Source: Paenibacillus periandrae (GTDB lineage Bacteria > Bacillota > Bacilli > Paenibacillales > NBRC-103111). From it: a DNA stretch of 64,000 nt. The position numbers were made by a program, and so were the translations under genes. Shown piece after piece: positions 41,690-50,517 of this stretch (the first letter of the stretch is position 1; the number at the start of each line of letters is the position of its first letter). The stretch is taken from assembly GCF_022458865.1 (NCBI RefSeq), contig NZ_JAJNMU010000010.1:248001-312000 (forward strand), written 5' to 3'. Below the pieces are notes generated by a model. That model did not search any database and was not told where the DNA came from. It worked only from the letters and a program-made list of their open reading frames with translations.

Positions 41690-42976
41690 CTATTTACTGG
41701 CGTCGCTTATTGCTTTATCAATCAATATTGCGGATTTATCCATTGCATCTTTTGCCGTTATTTTCCCTGAGATAACTTCAACCAGGTTATTTTTCAGATC
41801 CGTCGAAAACTTGGTAACAAGAATTTGTCTTGACCAGTCGTTTGCAGCGAGCGGTGATGTATTCTTCAGTTCATCGGCAAATATTTCGAACATATCTTTA
41901 CCAAACGCGTAATCCAGCTTAGAGCTATCTTTGCGGGGACTCATGAATAATGATTCTTTGTTATATTTAGAATTGACATCCTTTGTAGTCAAATATTTAA
42001 TAAAATCGGCTGATTCTTTCTCCACTCCTGAGCCCTTTAATGCCATCACGAACTTCCCGCCGGGAACTGATGAACGCTGTATCCCTTTGGGCATATAGGT
42101 TACTCCCCACTCAAAATTGGTTATATCCTTGTAATTACTAATCATCCAGTTGCCTGCCCAATGGGCTGCTACCGTACCGGAGCGGAACAGATTGTTCGGG
42201 TTTTCTCCTCCCAACCAGACAGATGTCGGCATAATTCCATCCGTATGAAGCTTTTTAAACATCTCCGTTGCTTTGATGCCTGCTTCGCTATTAATCGTCG
42301 CTTTAGTGCCGTCTTCACTTATCATACTACCGCCAAATTGATACAAGAGTGTAGACCAGCGGTGAGGTGTGAAATCCCAAACCATACCATATTTGGCGCC
42401 GCCTTTTTCTGTCACCTGCTTCAATGCCGCCATGTATTCATCCCAAGTCCATACATTATCCGGAGAAGTCGGCACCTTAACGCCCGCTTTATTGAATAGC
42501 GTCTTGTTATAGATTAATCCGTTGGCAGTGACATCCATCGGAGCAGCAACCAATTTATTGTTAATCAAATAATACGGCTTAAGTGAATCGATAAATTGCT
42601 GTGTGAACTGGTCGGCACTACCTACATAGGGCGTAAGATCAAGCGCTTGGTTCGCAAAAGCCCCTGTATCTGTCACACGGCTCAGTGCCGGAGGTTTGCC
42701 GCCAGAGACCATTGTTTTTAATTTGGTTTGTAAATCTTTAAATGCTACCTCAATCAAGTTAATTTTGACGTTAGGATTCGCTTGTTCGTAATCCTTTATA
42801 ATTCCTTTCATTACATCTCCTTCGCCTCCGTCAGAGAACCATACAAAATCAAGCGATACATTTTTCTTACCACTGGCCTGATCACTGCCTGTTTTCGGTC
42901 CGCATGCAGCCAATGTAAATAACATAACTACAGAAAGCAAAAGAAATAATTTTTCTATCAAGCTCTTTTTTTTCAT
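41690..42976 (-). CDS. Family 1 solute-binding lipoprotein, third importer
   Basis: This 428-aa lipoprotein has the signal LFLLLSVVMLFTLAACGP (lipidated Cys25) and a sugar-binding domain: VSLDFVWFSDGGEGDVMKGI, VSGGKPPALSRVTDTGAFA and SADFIKYLTTKD. ATG 42976 follows GGGGGTTG. It leads the operon. The two nearby AraC regulators and the two sugar dehydrogenases suggest uptake of a sugar or polyol oxidised in the cytoplasm, but the substrate is not readable. Confidence 0.92.
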   Translation of the reverse strand: MKKKSLIEKLFLLLSVVMLFTLAACGPKTGSDQASGKKNVSLDFVWFSDGGEGDVMKGIIKDYEQANPNVKINLIEVAFKDLQTKLKTMVSGGKPPALSRVTDTGAFANQALDLTPYVGSADQFTQQFIDSLKPYYLINNKLVAAPMDVTANGLIYNKTLFNKAGVKVPTSPDNVWTWDEYMAALKQVTEKGGAKYGMVWDFTPHRWSTLLYQFGGSMISEDGTKATINSEAGIKATEMFKKLHTDGIMPTSVWLGGENPNNLFRSGTVAAHWAGNWMISNYKDITNFEWGVTYMPKGIQRSSVPGGKFVMALKGSGVEKESADFIKYLTTKDVNSKYNKESLFMSPRKDSSKLDYAFGKDMFEIFADELKNTSPLAANDWSRQILVTKFSTDLKNNLVEVISGKITAKDAMDKSAILIDKAISDASK

Positions 42977-43051
42977 TACAATCAACCCCCTGTTTATTAA
43001 AAATATATTTCAACCCTATATCCATGTGATTTAGGGAAGATATTTTGCCAT

Positions 43052-43918
43052 TTAGCCTAGATCGCTATGCCTTCGGTAGCTTTGTGGTGATATTCCGACA
43101 TATTGTTTAAAGGCTCTACTAAAATACACAGGAGTGTTAAACCCTAATTTTTCAGAAATATCCAAAACCGATCTATCGGTAGAAAGCAACATCTTTTTAG
43201 CCTCTTCGATTCGTTTGCGAATCAAATAATTATTCACCGTGTAGCCTGTTGCTTCTTTGAAGGAATGACAGATGTAGTACTTATTTAAATGTAAAACCTT
43301 AGAGAGCTCGTCGAGAGAAAAGGTTTCCGTATAATTTTGATTGATAAAATGAAGCACACGACGCACACTTGATTGTTTTTGCGAATGAGTGGGTACCGTA
43401 TGAAATGAATAAAGCTGCTTTGTTTTACGGTAAATTTTGAACAACATTTGTACCAAATACGTCTTCATCATCACTTTAAAGCCAACCGATTCCTTCTCAT
43501 CTTCATCTCGCAATGCTATAAACAACTCTTTTATTTGTTCACACTCCTCGGGATCCCAACGTACCAAGAGACCATTCGGGAATTGAAACAGGGAACTCAA
43601 TTTATCAATCATTTCACCAGTAAGCACATCCTGTATAAATAACTCATTAAAATTCACATAGCTACGGACGTAGGGTGTTTCCTTTGACGGATTTATACGA
43701 TGCAGTACACTCCCGTTAAAAATAAACATATCACCTGGTGAAGGACTATAAATAACATCCCCGATAAGCAACGTTGCGTCTCCTTGGATAAAAAAGTAAA
43801 TTTCAGTACCGTGATGTGTGTGAATAGGCCAACTTTCCTGAAAGTTATCAACCTCGGAACGAACATAGATTCCGTTCTTTTCCAGAGCAAGGTTGGTCGG
43901 GCTATGTATCGAAAGCAT
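43052..43918 (-). CDS. AraC-family regulator with cupin sensor
   Basis: This 288-aa regulator has an N-terminal cupin domain (about 15-100: WPIHTHHGTEIYFFIQGDAT, YSPSPGDMFIFNGSVLHRIN) and a C-terminal AraC domain (about 190-285: SLDELSKVLHLNKYYICHSF, LGFNTPVYFSRAFKQYVGIS). ATG 43918 has AGAGGAGG 9 nt upstream. It lies upstream of the binding-protein gene in the same direction and is the obvious candidate for control of the third importer. Confidence 0.92.
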   Translation of the reverse strand: MLSIHSPTNLALEKNGIYVRSEVDNFQESWPIHTHHGTEIYFFIQGDATLLIGDVIYSPSPGDMFIFNGSVLHRINPSKETPYVRSYVNFNELFIQDVLTGEMIDKLSSLFQFPNGLLVRWDPEECEQIKELFIALRDEDEKESVGFKVMMKTYLVQMLFKIYRKTKQLYSFHTVPTHSQKQSSVRRVLHFINQNYTETFSLDELSKVLHLNKYYICHSFKEATGYTVNNYLIRKRIEEAKKMLLSTDRSVLDISEKLGFNTPVYFSRAFKQYVGISPQSYRRHSDLG

Positions 43919-44234
43919 GTGATCATTCCTCCTCTCGAACACTTCAAAAAAGCAATATTATATAATTTTATATATGTGGTAACGCTTTATATAAATTTTA
44001 TCATGCTTCTATTGTTTTTGTTTTACGTATATTGCTGTTGTTTTGATCAGGATTGCTGTAAATGAAATCATCGCCGTTTTCAACCATAAAAAGAATGGGA
44101 TCATCGTCGGCAATAACCGAAAATGCTCACATTCCTCGTTTCTACACATTACCATCAGCATCAAACATGCAACAGCCTTGCAGACCACGGCTTCATTCCT
44201 GTATGCTATAGTGTGTAAAGGATGTGACCCCCTG
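43919..44234. other. A/T-rich divergent promoter region of two AraC genes
   Basis: This 316-nt region separates two AraC genes transcribed away from each other. The part 43950-44050 is strongly A/T-rich and contains GTAACGCTTTA, a weak cre-like match with two mismatches. No gene was found. A frame that extends the right-hand AraC gene back to 44043 has no ribosome site. Confidence 0.35.
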
Positions 44235-45140
44235 ATGTCTTATATTCAACCTTTCGGTTTGAACGAAATCCGGCTCTATTTTGCATACCAACGAAAAAGC
44301 ACGGGAGTTGAACAGTTCCAAGGTACGTTCCATGCGCATCAAGGCATCGAAATTCTGATCGTCCATGAAGGCAAAGGTACGCTTATCGTTGATCAGAAAA
44401 GCTACGAAGTAATGCCCGGCATGCTATGTGTGTTCCAGCCTTATCAGCTGCATCATATTCAGATGGAAATGACTCCGCAGACGCCCTTCGTTCGCTCTAT
44501 CATTCAGTTCGAGCCTTCACTCTATGAAGCGTATTTCGATAAATGGCCAAGCTTATTGGCTTTTTTTAAGCATATTCATACAAGCAAGCTGCCCTATCCT
44601 TGCCTATTTAACCTTGACGAAACGGCACAGTTTCACTCACTGTTACAAAGCTTGGAGCTTAAACAATCCACTTTGATCAAGAAGGATGAGCTCGAAGAAT
44701 ACTCCTTGTTTTTGATCGCTTTTTTCCGCGAATTTAAGCCCCTTTGGGAACAAAGTAAAGGCCAGATTGGCATGGGTACGTCGCGCAAGCCCCACCAAGC
44801 AGAGCGCATACTCGTCTGGCTGGAGGGGCATTACACCGAACCGCTGCGTTTGGAGAAAATGGCCGCTGAGCTGCACCTTTCTGCACACCATTTATCCCAC
44901 TTATTCAAAGAGTGTACAGGCTCCAGCATTACTGATTACGTGTTCTCAAGGCGTATGCAGCAGGCTGTTAAACTGTTAATCTCAACGGATCATGCAGTGG
45001 CTCATATCGGTGAAGCCGTTGGCATGATGAACTGCTCCTACTTTTGTAAAATGTTTAAAACGGAAATCGGCGTTACACCGCACCAATATCGGAAGCAATG
45101 GCAGAAGCAGTTTGACACCAGCTCTACTCCGTACCTGTGA
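44235..45140 (+). CDS. AraC-family regulator with cupin sensor (second)
   Basis: This 301-aa regulator has a cupin domain (about 20-110: FHAHQGIEILIVHEGKGTLI, VMPGMLCVFQPYQLHHIQME) and an AraC domain (about 195-290: RLEKMAAELHLSAHHLSHLF, VGMMNCSYFCKMFKTEIGVT). ATG 44235 gives the usual length, with AAAGGA 13 nt upstream, so the ribosome site is only moderate. Its 3' end overlaps the converging dehydrogenase gene by 17 nt. Confidence 0.9.
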   Translation: MSYIQPFGLNEIRLYFAYQRKSTGVEQFQGTFHAHQGIEILIVHEGKGTLIVDQKSYEVMPGMLCVFQPYQLHHIQMEMTPQTPFVRSIIQFEPSLYEAYFDKWPSLLAFFKHIHTSKLPYPCLFNLDETAQFHSLLQSLELKQSTLIKKDELEEYSLFLIAFFREFKPLWEQSKGQIGMGTSRKPHQAERILVWLEGHYTEPLRLEKMAAELHLSAHHLSHLFKECTGSSITDYVFSRRMQQAVKLLISTDHAVAHIGEAVGMMNCSYFCKMFKTEIGVTPHQYRKQWQKQFDTSSTPYL

Positions 45141-46206
45141 TCGAAATTGCATTACGCTGCGCAATCAAACACAGTTCCGCTGCTTTGAACGTATGCTCTT
45201 GCGTCATAGCGTTCTCCGTGCGATTGAGGCAATCCAAGATCAATTGACCGAAGTAAGGAAAGCCGACCTTCCCATTCACAGCGAAATGCTGCTCACCATC
45301 CTGATTCACCAGATAGACATGATCACTCGTCTGATCACGGGCTATATCCACATATTTGCGAAGCTCGATGTACCCTTTGCTGCCCAGGATCGTCATACGG
45401 CCATCTCCCCATGTGCTTAAACCATCCGGCGTCATCCAGTCTACACGGAAATAGCCGGTGGCTCCGTTATCTCCGATTAATGCCGCATCGCCAAAATCTT
45501 CAAATTTCGGGTACTGCGGATAGTTATAGTTGGCGACTTTGCTATGAACTACCTTCGCGTCTTTCGCTCCCGTATAATGAAGGAACTGCTCAATCTGATG
45601 GCTCCCGATGTCACATAAAATGCCGCCGAACTTATCCTTTTCAAAAAACCAATCCGGTCTGCTCATCAAACCAATCCGATGTGGTCCCAGACCAATAACT
45701 TGCAGGACGCGACCTATCGCGCCTTGTTCAATCAGCTGCCCGGCATAGACAGAGCTTTCCACATGCAAGCGCTCGCTGTAGTAGACTGCATATTTCCGTC
45801 CTGTCTCGACGACCTTCACACGGGCCGCTTCCAGCTGCTCCAATGTGGTAAACGGCGCTTTGTCCGTGAAGTAATCTTTACCGCTATCCATAACACGAAG
45901 CCCCAGAGGTCCGCGATCACAAGGAACTGCCGCTGCCGCAACAAGCTTGACTTGGGTATCCTGCAAAATGTCATCAAGTGAGCTCGCCACCAATACATCG
46001 GGATACGTGCTGACGAACTTATCCACTTTGGCCGGGTCCGGATCATAAACCCACTTTAATTGACCTCCCGCTTCCCTCAGCCCATTGCACATACCATAAA
46101 TGTGTCCATGATCTAACGCCGCTGCCGCAAATATAAACTCTCCAGGCTGACAAACCGCGTTGAAATTCCCTTGAGGTGCGTAATTCATACCGTCGCTTTT
46201 TTGCAT
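45124..46206 (-). CDS. Gfo/Idh/MocA-type dehydrogenase with altered EKP motif
   Basis: This 360-aa protein has an N-terminal nucleotide-binding half (IFAAAALDHGHIYGMCNGLR replaces the usual G.G..G run, VYDPDPAKVDKF) and the C-terminal alpha/beta domain (DIGSHQIEQFLHYTG, GATGYFRVDWMTPDG). The canonical EKP lysine motif appears as TDKAPF, which keeps the Lys. NAD(P)-dependent oxidation of a sugar or polyol is expected. It follows the other dehydrogenase by 17 nt with AGAGGAG 9 nt upstream. The altered Gly motif could mean weak or different cofactor binding. Confidence 0.82.
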   Translation of the reverse strand: MQKSDGMNYAPQGNFNAVCQPGEFIFAAAALDHGHIYGMCNGLREAGGQLKWVYDPDPAKVDKFVSTYPDVLVASSLDDILQDTQVKLVAAAAVPCDRGPLGLRVMDSGKDYFTDKAPFTTLEQLEAARVKVVETGRKYAVYYSERLHVESSVYAGQLIEQGAIGRVLQVIGLGPHRIGLMSRPDWFFEKDKFGGILCDIGSHQIEQFLHYTGAKDAKVVHSKVANYNYPQYPKFEDFGDAALIGDNGATGYFRVDWMTPDGLSTWGDGRMTILGSKGYIELRKYVDIARDQTSDHVYLVNQDGEQHFAVNGKVGFPYFGQLILDCLNRTENAMTQEHTFKAAELCLIAQRNAISITGTE

Positions 46207-46223
46207 GTCGTGTAGCTCCTCTT

Positions 46224-47375
46224 TTATTTATATGTACTGCCGGTTGTAATCGTTTGTGAAGCGAAATTCTCGATGGATGTTTTCTTTTCATAAAAGTGAG
46301 TCGCATTCGCCTGTACGCCACTTCTCGTGTAAAACAAATCTTCTTTCGTTAGAGGCAGTTTTACGAGCTCCCCAGTACTGGACGATTTATAAATCGCTGT
46401 AATGAGTTCAAGGGTTTTACGTCCGCTAATACCGTCAATCAGCACAAGAGCACCGGTTTCAATGGCGGTTAGCACATTATCGATTTGCCCCGTGTGGCCT
46501 TCATACACAACTTCCGGCAGCATATCATACAAGGCTTGCAGCTGTACCTCCAGATCATGGTTCGTCTCAGGAAAGCCATTAGCTAAAGCGTTGGATGCTT
46601 TCACCTTCCAAGGTGTGGAAACTCGTGCTTTCGCTCCCTGGAAGATCAGCTGCTGCTCCTCGCCATGGTGAACAACTGAGCTAGTCACTTGCCCCAAAGA
46701 ACCCTCCTCATAACGCAGTATGGCGATGGAAAGATCTTCGACCTCCGCGTTATCGTGAGACACGTTACTCATGAACGCTTGGATTTCCGTTGGGCTACCC
46801 ATCATCCAAAGCAGCGTATCGAGGTGATGCACGGCGTGATTCAGCGTCGGGCCTCCCCCTTCTTTCTCCCATGTCCCGCGCCACCACAGATCGTAGTAGC
46901 AATGACCGCGCCACCAGAAGGAGTCGACTTGCACGTGGACAATTTTCCCCATGAGTCCGCTGTCCAGCACGGCTTTCAATTTCATCATCGGCGTTTTGAA
47001 ACGGTTCTGCGCCACCACAGATAAGATCTTGCCTGTCCGCTTCGCAGTATCATTCATCAGATCGCACTCTTCGAGGGAAGAGGCCATCGGTTTTTCAACC
47101 ATGACATGAGAACCCGCTTCAAGAAACTCTGTTGTTAAGGTTGCGTGCGTATAGGGAGGCGTACAAATGGAAACAAGATCAATTTCCTCCTGCAGCAGTT
47201 CCTTGTAATCCTTAATCGCCCGCGCATTCAACTGAAATTGGTCAATGTGCTCCTGCGCTTTATCCTCATAAATATCACAAACCGCAACAATCGTGCACCG
47301 CTCCGGAAAATGCAGATATCCCTCAATGTGGGCCTTTGAAATCGCACCTGCCCCAATAATAGCTACCTTCAACAT
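46224..47375 (-). CDS. Gfo/Idh/MocA-type dehydrogenase
   Basis: This 383-aa protein has the NAD(P)-binding motif VAIIGAGAISKAHIEGY at the N-terminus, the EKP motif in SHVMVEKPMASSLEE and the C-terminal substrate domain (FWWRGHCYYDLWWRGTWEKE, GGGPTLNHAVHHLDTLLWMM). The catalytic His follows the NHAVHHLD pattern of the family. ATG 47375 lies behind GAGGGTGAAGAGG. It forms an operon with the next dehydrogenase and probably acts on the sugar taken up by the neighbouring importer. Confidence 0.92.
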   Translation of the reverse strand: MLKVAIIGAGAISKAHIEGYLHFPERCTIVAVCDIYEDKAQEHIDQFQLNARAIKDYKELLQEEIDLVSICTPPYTHATLTTEFLEAGSHVMVEKPMASSLEECDLMNDTAKRTGKILSVVAQNRFKTPMMKLKAVLDSGLMGKIVHVQVDSFWWRGHCYYDLWWRGTWEKEGGGPTLNHAVHHLDTLLWMMGSPTEIQAFMSNVSHDNAEVEDLSIAILRYEEGSLGQVTSSVVHHGEEQQLIFQGAKARVSTPWKVKASNALANGFPETNHDLEVQLQALYDMLPEVVYEGHTGQIDNVLTAIETGALVLIDGISGRKTLELITAIYKSSSTGELVKLPLTKEDLFYTRSGVQANATHFYEKKTSIENFASQTITTGSTYK

Positions 47376-47806
47376 CCTCTTCACCCTCCCTCTCTTTGTT
47401 GTTTTTAGCATACCAAGAACGCACTGACCGATGTGATAGTATTTTGTGAAAAAATGCAACTACTTTGCGGGTGAGTTCATGATCTGACCATTTCCAATTT
47501 AAACGTACGATCGTACAAGATTGACGCTTTTCTTTTTTCAAACCAAACTCAGGAGGCGTTCGTAAGCCCCAGTACTGGCGTTGTGCGAATAGCCCCTTCG
47601 AGTCATATTCAGAAAAGAGCCGATCAGTTATGATTATCATGGAAGAATTACGCTGATGTTCGAAAAAATTTCTTTACCTGGACCTTAGTCGGGGAAAAAA
47701 TACAGTCTTCGGGTGGTTTTTTCATTTGCCTTCTCCCCTTATTCTATAATTAAGCAAGTTAATAATAATTAATTATTAACTAGAATAATAATAGGAGAGA
47801 AGAAAA
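47376..47806. other. Intergenic region with a perfect 12-bp palindrome
   Basis: GTACGATCGTAC at 47505-47516 is a perfect palindrome about 130 bp upstream of the dehydrogenase operon and may be an operator. A minus-strand frame through this region (47640 down) has no ribosome site and runs into the dehydrogenase gene. Near 47757-47792 lies an A/T-rich promoter-like stretch with TTAATAATAATTAATTATTA for the next gene. Confidence 0.4.
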
Positions 47807-49168
47807 TTGAAAAAAGTATGGCGTTTCATCGTGTATGCGTTCGTTTTTGTTCTGGTTGTAGGAGGAACCGGAGCGATCGGTTCTATGCGCACGATGCAGG
47901 AGGCTATGTCGGTTTACGATAAGCCGATTCCTAGTTCTCTACAAAGCCTCCAAGCTCCTGCCTATGATTCGAAAAAGCCAACAGTAGCCGTTATTTTGGC
48001 AAATGAAGTGACTGAGGTGTTTGATTTTCTCGTACCTTACGAAATGTTCTCCATGACGGGCTCGTACAATGTTTTTGCCGCTGCACCCGACAAAAACATC
48101 AAATCGTTGACAGGCGGTCTTGATGTCGCACCGCATTATACTTTTGACGAGTTAGACAAATTGACGGACAAAGGTCCGGATATTATCGTGATCCCTTTCA
48201 TGCCGATTTTGGATGAGGCGAAATATAAGCCTGTCCGCGATTGGATAAGGAAGCACTCAGGCAAGGAAACGACCTTGTTGTCTATCTGCAATGGTGCGGA
48301 GAATTTGGTCGATACCGGCCTGCTGAATGGGAAATCTGCGGCAACGCATTGGGGAGAAATCGGCAGATTGGAAAAGAAATATACCGAAGTTTCTTGGAAA
48401 AGGGATCAGCGTTACGTGGCTGATGGTAACTTGGTCTCCTCGGCCGGCCTGACTTCGGGGATCGATGCCACGCTGTACGTCATATCCCAGCAAATGGGAG
48501 AGCCAATAGCTGCGAAAGTGGCGAAGGAAATGAATTACCCTTCCTACAAATTTGTTCAGCATCCGCATATGGAGCCTTTCACGATCGGATTGAGCGATAT
48601 CGTCTATGTTTTGAACAACGCGTTTCAATGGAGCAAGAAAAAGAATGGGGTCCTGCTGTATAAGGGTGCCGACGAACTGATGTTATCCTCAGCTTTTGAC
48701 ACGTATGGGGCTTCCGGCACGACGACAACAATAACGGTATCAAGCAACCACGAGCCGGTCGTTACCCGGCACGGTTTGAATCTAGTCGCCCGATATCAAA
48801 TAGCGAATGCTCCGAAACTCGACAAAATGATTTTCGTGGGCCCAGACGTTAAGACGCTCGCTGAGGTCGATATCCGAAACTGGAACGAAAACGGCGGAAA
48901 GGCTGAGCAGCTTTACCTGCACAGCGATTCGCCCGAGCGATTCGCGATGGAGCCTGCGTTTGAAGATTTGGCGAAGCAGGAAGATATCCGGACGGCGAAA
49001 TTCGCCGCCAAGCGGCTCGAGTACCGCGCCACAAGTCAGCTTAAGCTTGAAGGAGCGCCATTTTCTTACGAAGCGTTCGGCATGCCTATTGGTGTCGGGT
49101 TGTTGTCTCTGTTCGTCCTCTATTTAGCAGACAGACGTTTCGTAAGGAGAAAGACCGTTTCCGTATGA
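47807..49168 (+). CDS. Membrane-anchored DJ-1/PfpI (GATase1-like) protein
   Basis: This 453-aa protein has a membrane helix at each end (about 7-25 and 428-445) and a DJ-1/PfpI domain (about 57-250: VAVILANEVTEVFDFLVPYE, the nucleophile-elbow Cys161 in LLSICNGAENL, His181 in AATHW). The domain resembles the ligand-binding half of GATase1-AraC regulators but has no HTH. The region 270-420 is not recognised. The start is TTG 47807 with AGGAGAG upstream. With the N-terminal signal anchor the domain is probably outside the membrane. A strong terminator follows. Chaperone, glyoxalase or protease activity cannot be told apart by eye. Confidence 0.82.
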   Translation: MKKVWRFIVYAFVFVLVVGGTGAIGSMRTMQEAMSVYDKPIPSSLQSLQAPAYDSKKPTVAVILANEVTEVFDFLVPYEMFSMTGSYNVFAAAPDKNIKSLTGGLDVAPHYTFDELDKLTDKGPDIIVIPFMPILDEAKYKPVRDWIRKHSGKETTLLSICNGAENLVDTGLLNGKSAATHWGEIGRLEKKYTEVSWKRDQRYVADGNLVSSAGLTSGIDATLYVISQQMGEPIAAKVAKEMNYPSYKFVQHPHMEPFTIGLSDIVYVLNNAFQWSKKKNGVLLYKGADELMLSSAFDTYGASGTTTTITVSSNHEPVVTRHGLNLVARYQIANAPKLDKMIFVGPDVKTLAEVDIRNWNENGGKAEQLYLHSDSPERFAMEPAFEDLAKQEDIRTAKFAAKRLEYRATSQLKLEGAPFSYEAFGMPIGVGLLSLFVLYLADRRFVRRKTVSV

Positions 49169-49182
49169 AACGGGAAGCGAAA

Positions 49183-49219
49183 GAAGCATCGCAGACGGCC
49201 GGTCTGGATGCTTCTTTTT
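49183..49219 (+). terminator. Terminator of the DJ-1-like gene
   Basis: GAAGCATC and GATGCTTC, with inner CAGAC/GTCTG pairs and a GGCC loop, are followed by TTTTT: a textbook intrinsic terminator 14 nt after the stop. Confidence 0.93.
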
Positions 49220-49552
49220 CGTTATTAATAGCTTCCAAGTTACTCATTTGGCGGTATTGGTTTATCATAATAAGCATTTTCACGGTAATACCGAGGCTAG
49301 CGACGAGTTTTTCAATCAGTTCCTTAGACTTTGTATGTATGAGTACGTGAACATCTTTGTGAAGGATGCGGAGATTGTAAATCTAGCATCACCGCCAATA
49401 TGAAGAGGCTGATAATGATGACAGTGGACGTAAGATGTGAACAGGAACATGCCTGTGATTTCGCAGCGCCCCATTTTCATGCTATACCAGCTAATTCTGT
49501 TATCTAACTACTCAATACTGCGATTGACGTTTGGCCACTCAACTGCTGGCCA
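49220..49552. other. Intergenic region, nothing recognised
   Basis: The 333 nt between the terminator and the TetR stop hold no frame with a ribosome site, no repeat and no recognisable remnant. Confidence 0.4.
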
Positions 49553-50215
49553 TCAGTATGATGGTTGATTTTCGTTTTGAACGGTGCGTGGTGCATAAGC
49601 GCAAAGAAAGACGCGCACGCCTTCAGTGATAATACGTTTGGTTTGTTCATCCTGCAATATCCCGGTTTTTCTCGGTTGATTAAATACCAATAAAAACGTT
49701 AATGCAGCGAAGTGCTTTGCAGCCATTTGAGGATCGGACACTTCGAGCAATCCAGTTTGTCCAAACTCTGTAAACCTCCTGATAATCCCCTCTTCGGTCG
49801 CGTTATCTAGCCTTTCAAAAAACGATACAGGCAGGTTGGCAGCTTCCACCATAACTAGACGGATCAAAGCCGTGTAATCGGACGAACCGTTCGCAGAAGC
49901 TGCTACGATTTGTTCGCAAAATAAGATGAGCGTCTGCTCTAGGTCCTCGAACTCCCAGAGATGGTCTGAAATCCCTTGCTCAATCATATCCATAACCGCT
50001 GAACTGGTTTCTTCCACAACGGCAAGCAGTAAGTTCTGTTTGTCGCCATAATAATCATAAACTGTCCTTTTGGAAACTCCCGCTTTGGCGGCGACTGCAT
50101 CGACGCTGGAACGATCAAATCCCTCCGATAGAAACAAGTCTCGTGCCGCCGCAATAATTTTAGCTCGTTTGTCTGGAGAGCCTTTGCGGATTGTCTTGTT
50201 TTCCGTATTATCCAT
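49553..50215 (-). CDS. TetR-family repressor
   Basis: This 220-aa regulator has the N-terminal TetR HTH (about 15-62: KRAKIIAAARDLFLSEGFDR, VDAVAAKAGVSKRTVYDYYG) and a helical ligand-binding domain with a TetR_C-like C-terminus. It is divergent from a broken flavin monooxygenase gene and shares a short promoter region with a TetR-like palindrome. The normal target has thus been lost, which leaves the repressor perhaps controlling only itself. Confidence 0.93.
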   Translation of the reverse strand: MDNTENKTIRKGSPDKRAKIIAAARDLFLSEGFDRSSVDAVAAKAGVSKRTVYDYYGDKQNLLLAVVEETSSAVMDMIEQGISDHLWEFEDLEQTLILFCEQIVAASANGSSDYTALIRLVMVEAANLPVSFFERLDNATEEGIIRRFTEFGQTGLLEVSDPQMAAKHFAALTFLLVFNQPRKTGILQDEQTKRIITEGVRVFLCAYAPRTVQNENQPSY

Positions 50216-50279
50216 TCTTACGTTTCCCCCTTATAGATATACTATCAGAAATCGATTAGAGTCCTGCTTTACAAATTAC

Positions 50280-50294
50280 ACTGTACGGTATAGT
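50280..50294. promoter_or_regulatory. Probable TetR operator
   Basis: ACTGTAC-G-GTATAGT is a 15-bp imperfect palindrome (one mismatch) that overlaps the TATAGTATAA -10-like sequence of the divergent promoter. Its form is typical for TetR-family sites. Confidence 0.6.
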
Positions 50295-50341
50295 ATAACA
50301 AATGCAGCATATCAGATCAATGATCAAGGAGGATTCTATCC

Positions 50342-50440
50342 ATGAACACCATGCCGTCTTTTGTTGATGTTCTCATTGTCGGGGCCGGACCCACAGGGCT
50401 TACACTTGCCTGCGACCTTGCCCGTCGAAACGTTGACCTT
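50342..50440 (+). pseudogene. N-terminal stub of an FAD-dependent monooxygenase
   Basis: The first 33 codons read MPSFVDVLIVGAGPTGLTLA then CDLARRNVD, the FAD-binding start of a PheA/TfdB-type flavin monooxygenase, with a perfect AGGAGG ribosome site 9 nt before the ATG. After about 50440 the frame continues as unrelated sequence antisense to the end of the kinase gene, to a stop at 50692. At least 90% of the gene (normally ~500 codons) is deleted. Promoter, operator and ribosome site remain. Confidence 0.85.
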
Positions 50441-50517
50441 CCTTATTTCAAAACGGTTTTCATGCCCCAATTTTTCCAGTTTTATTTGCGCTCACACTGG
50501 TTTTTTGACCCATTTGG

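Noticed and set aside
43970..43990. cre-like site GTAACGCTTTA between the AraC genes
   Set aside because: At least two mismatches to the consensus, so too weak to claim.
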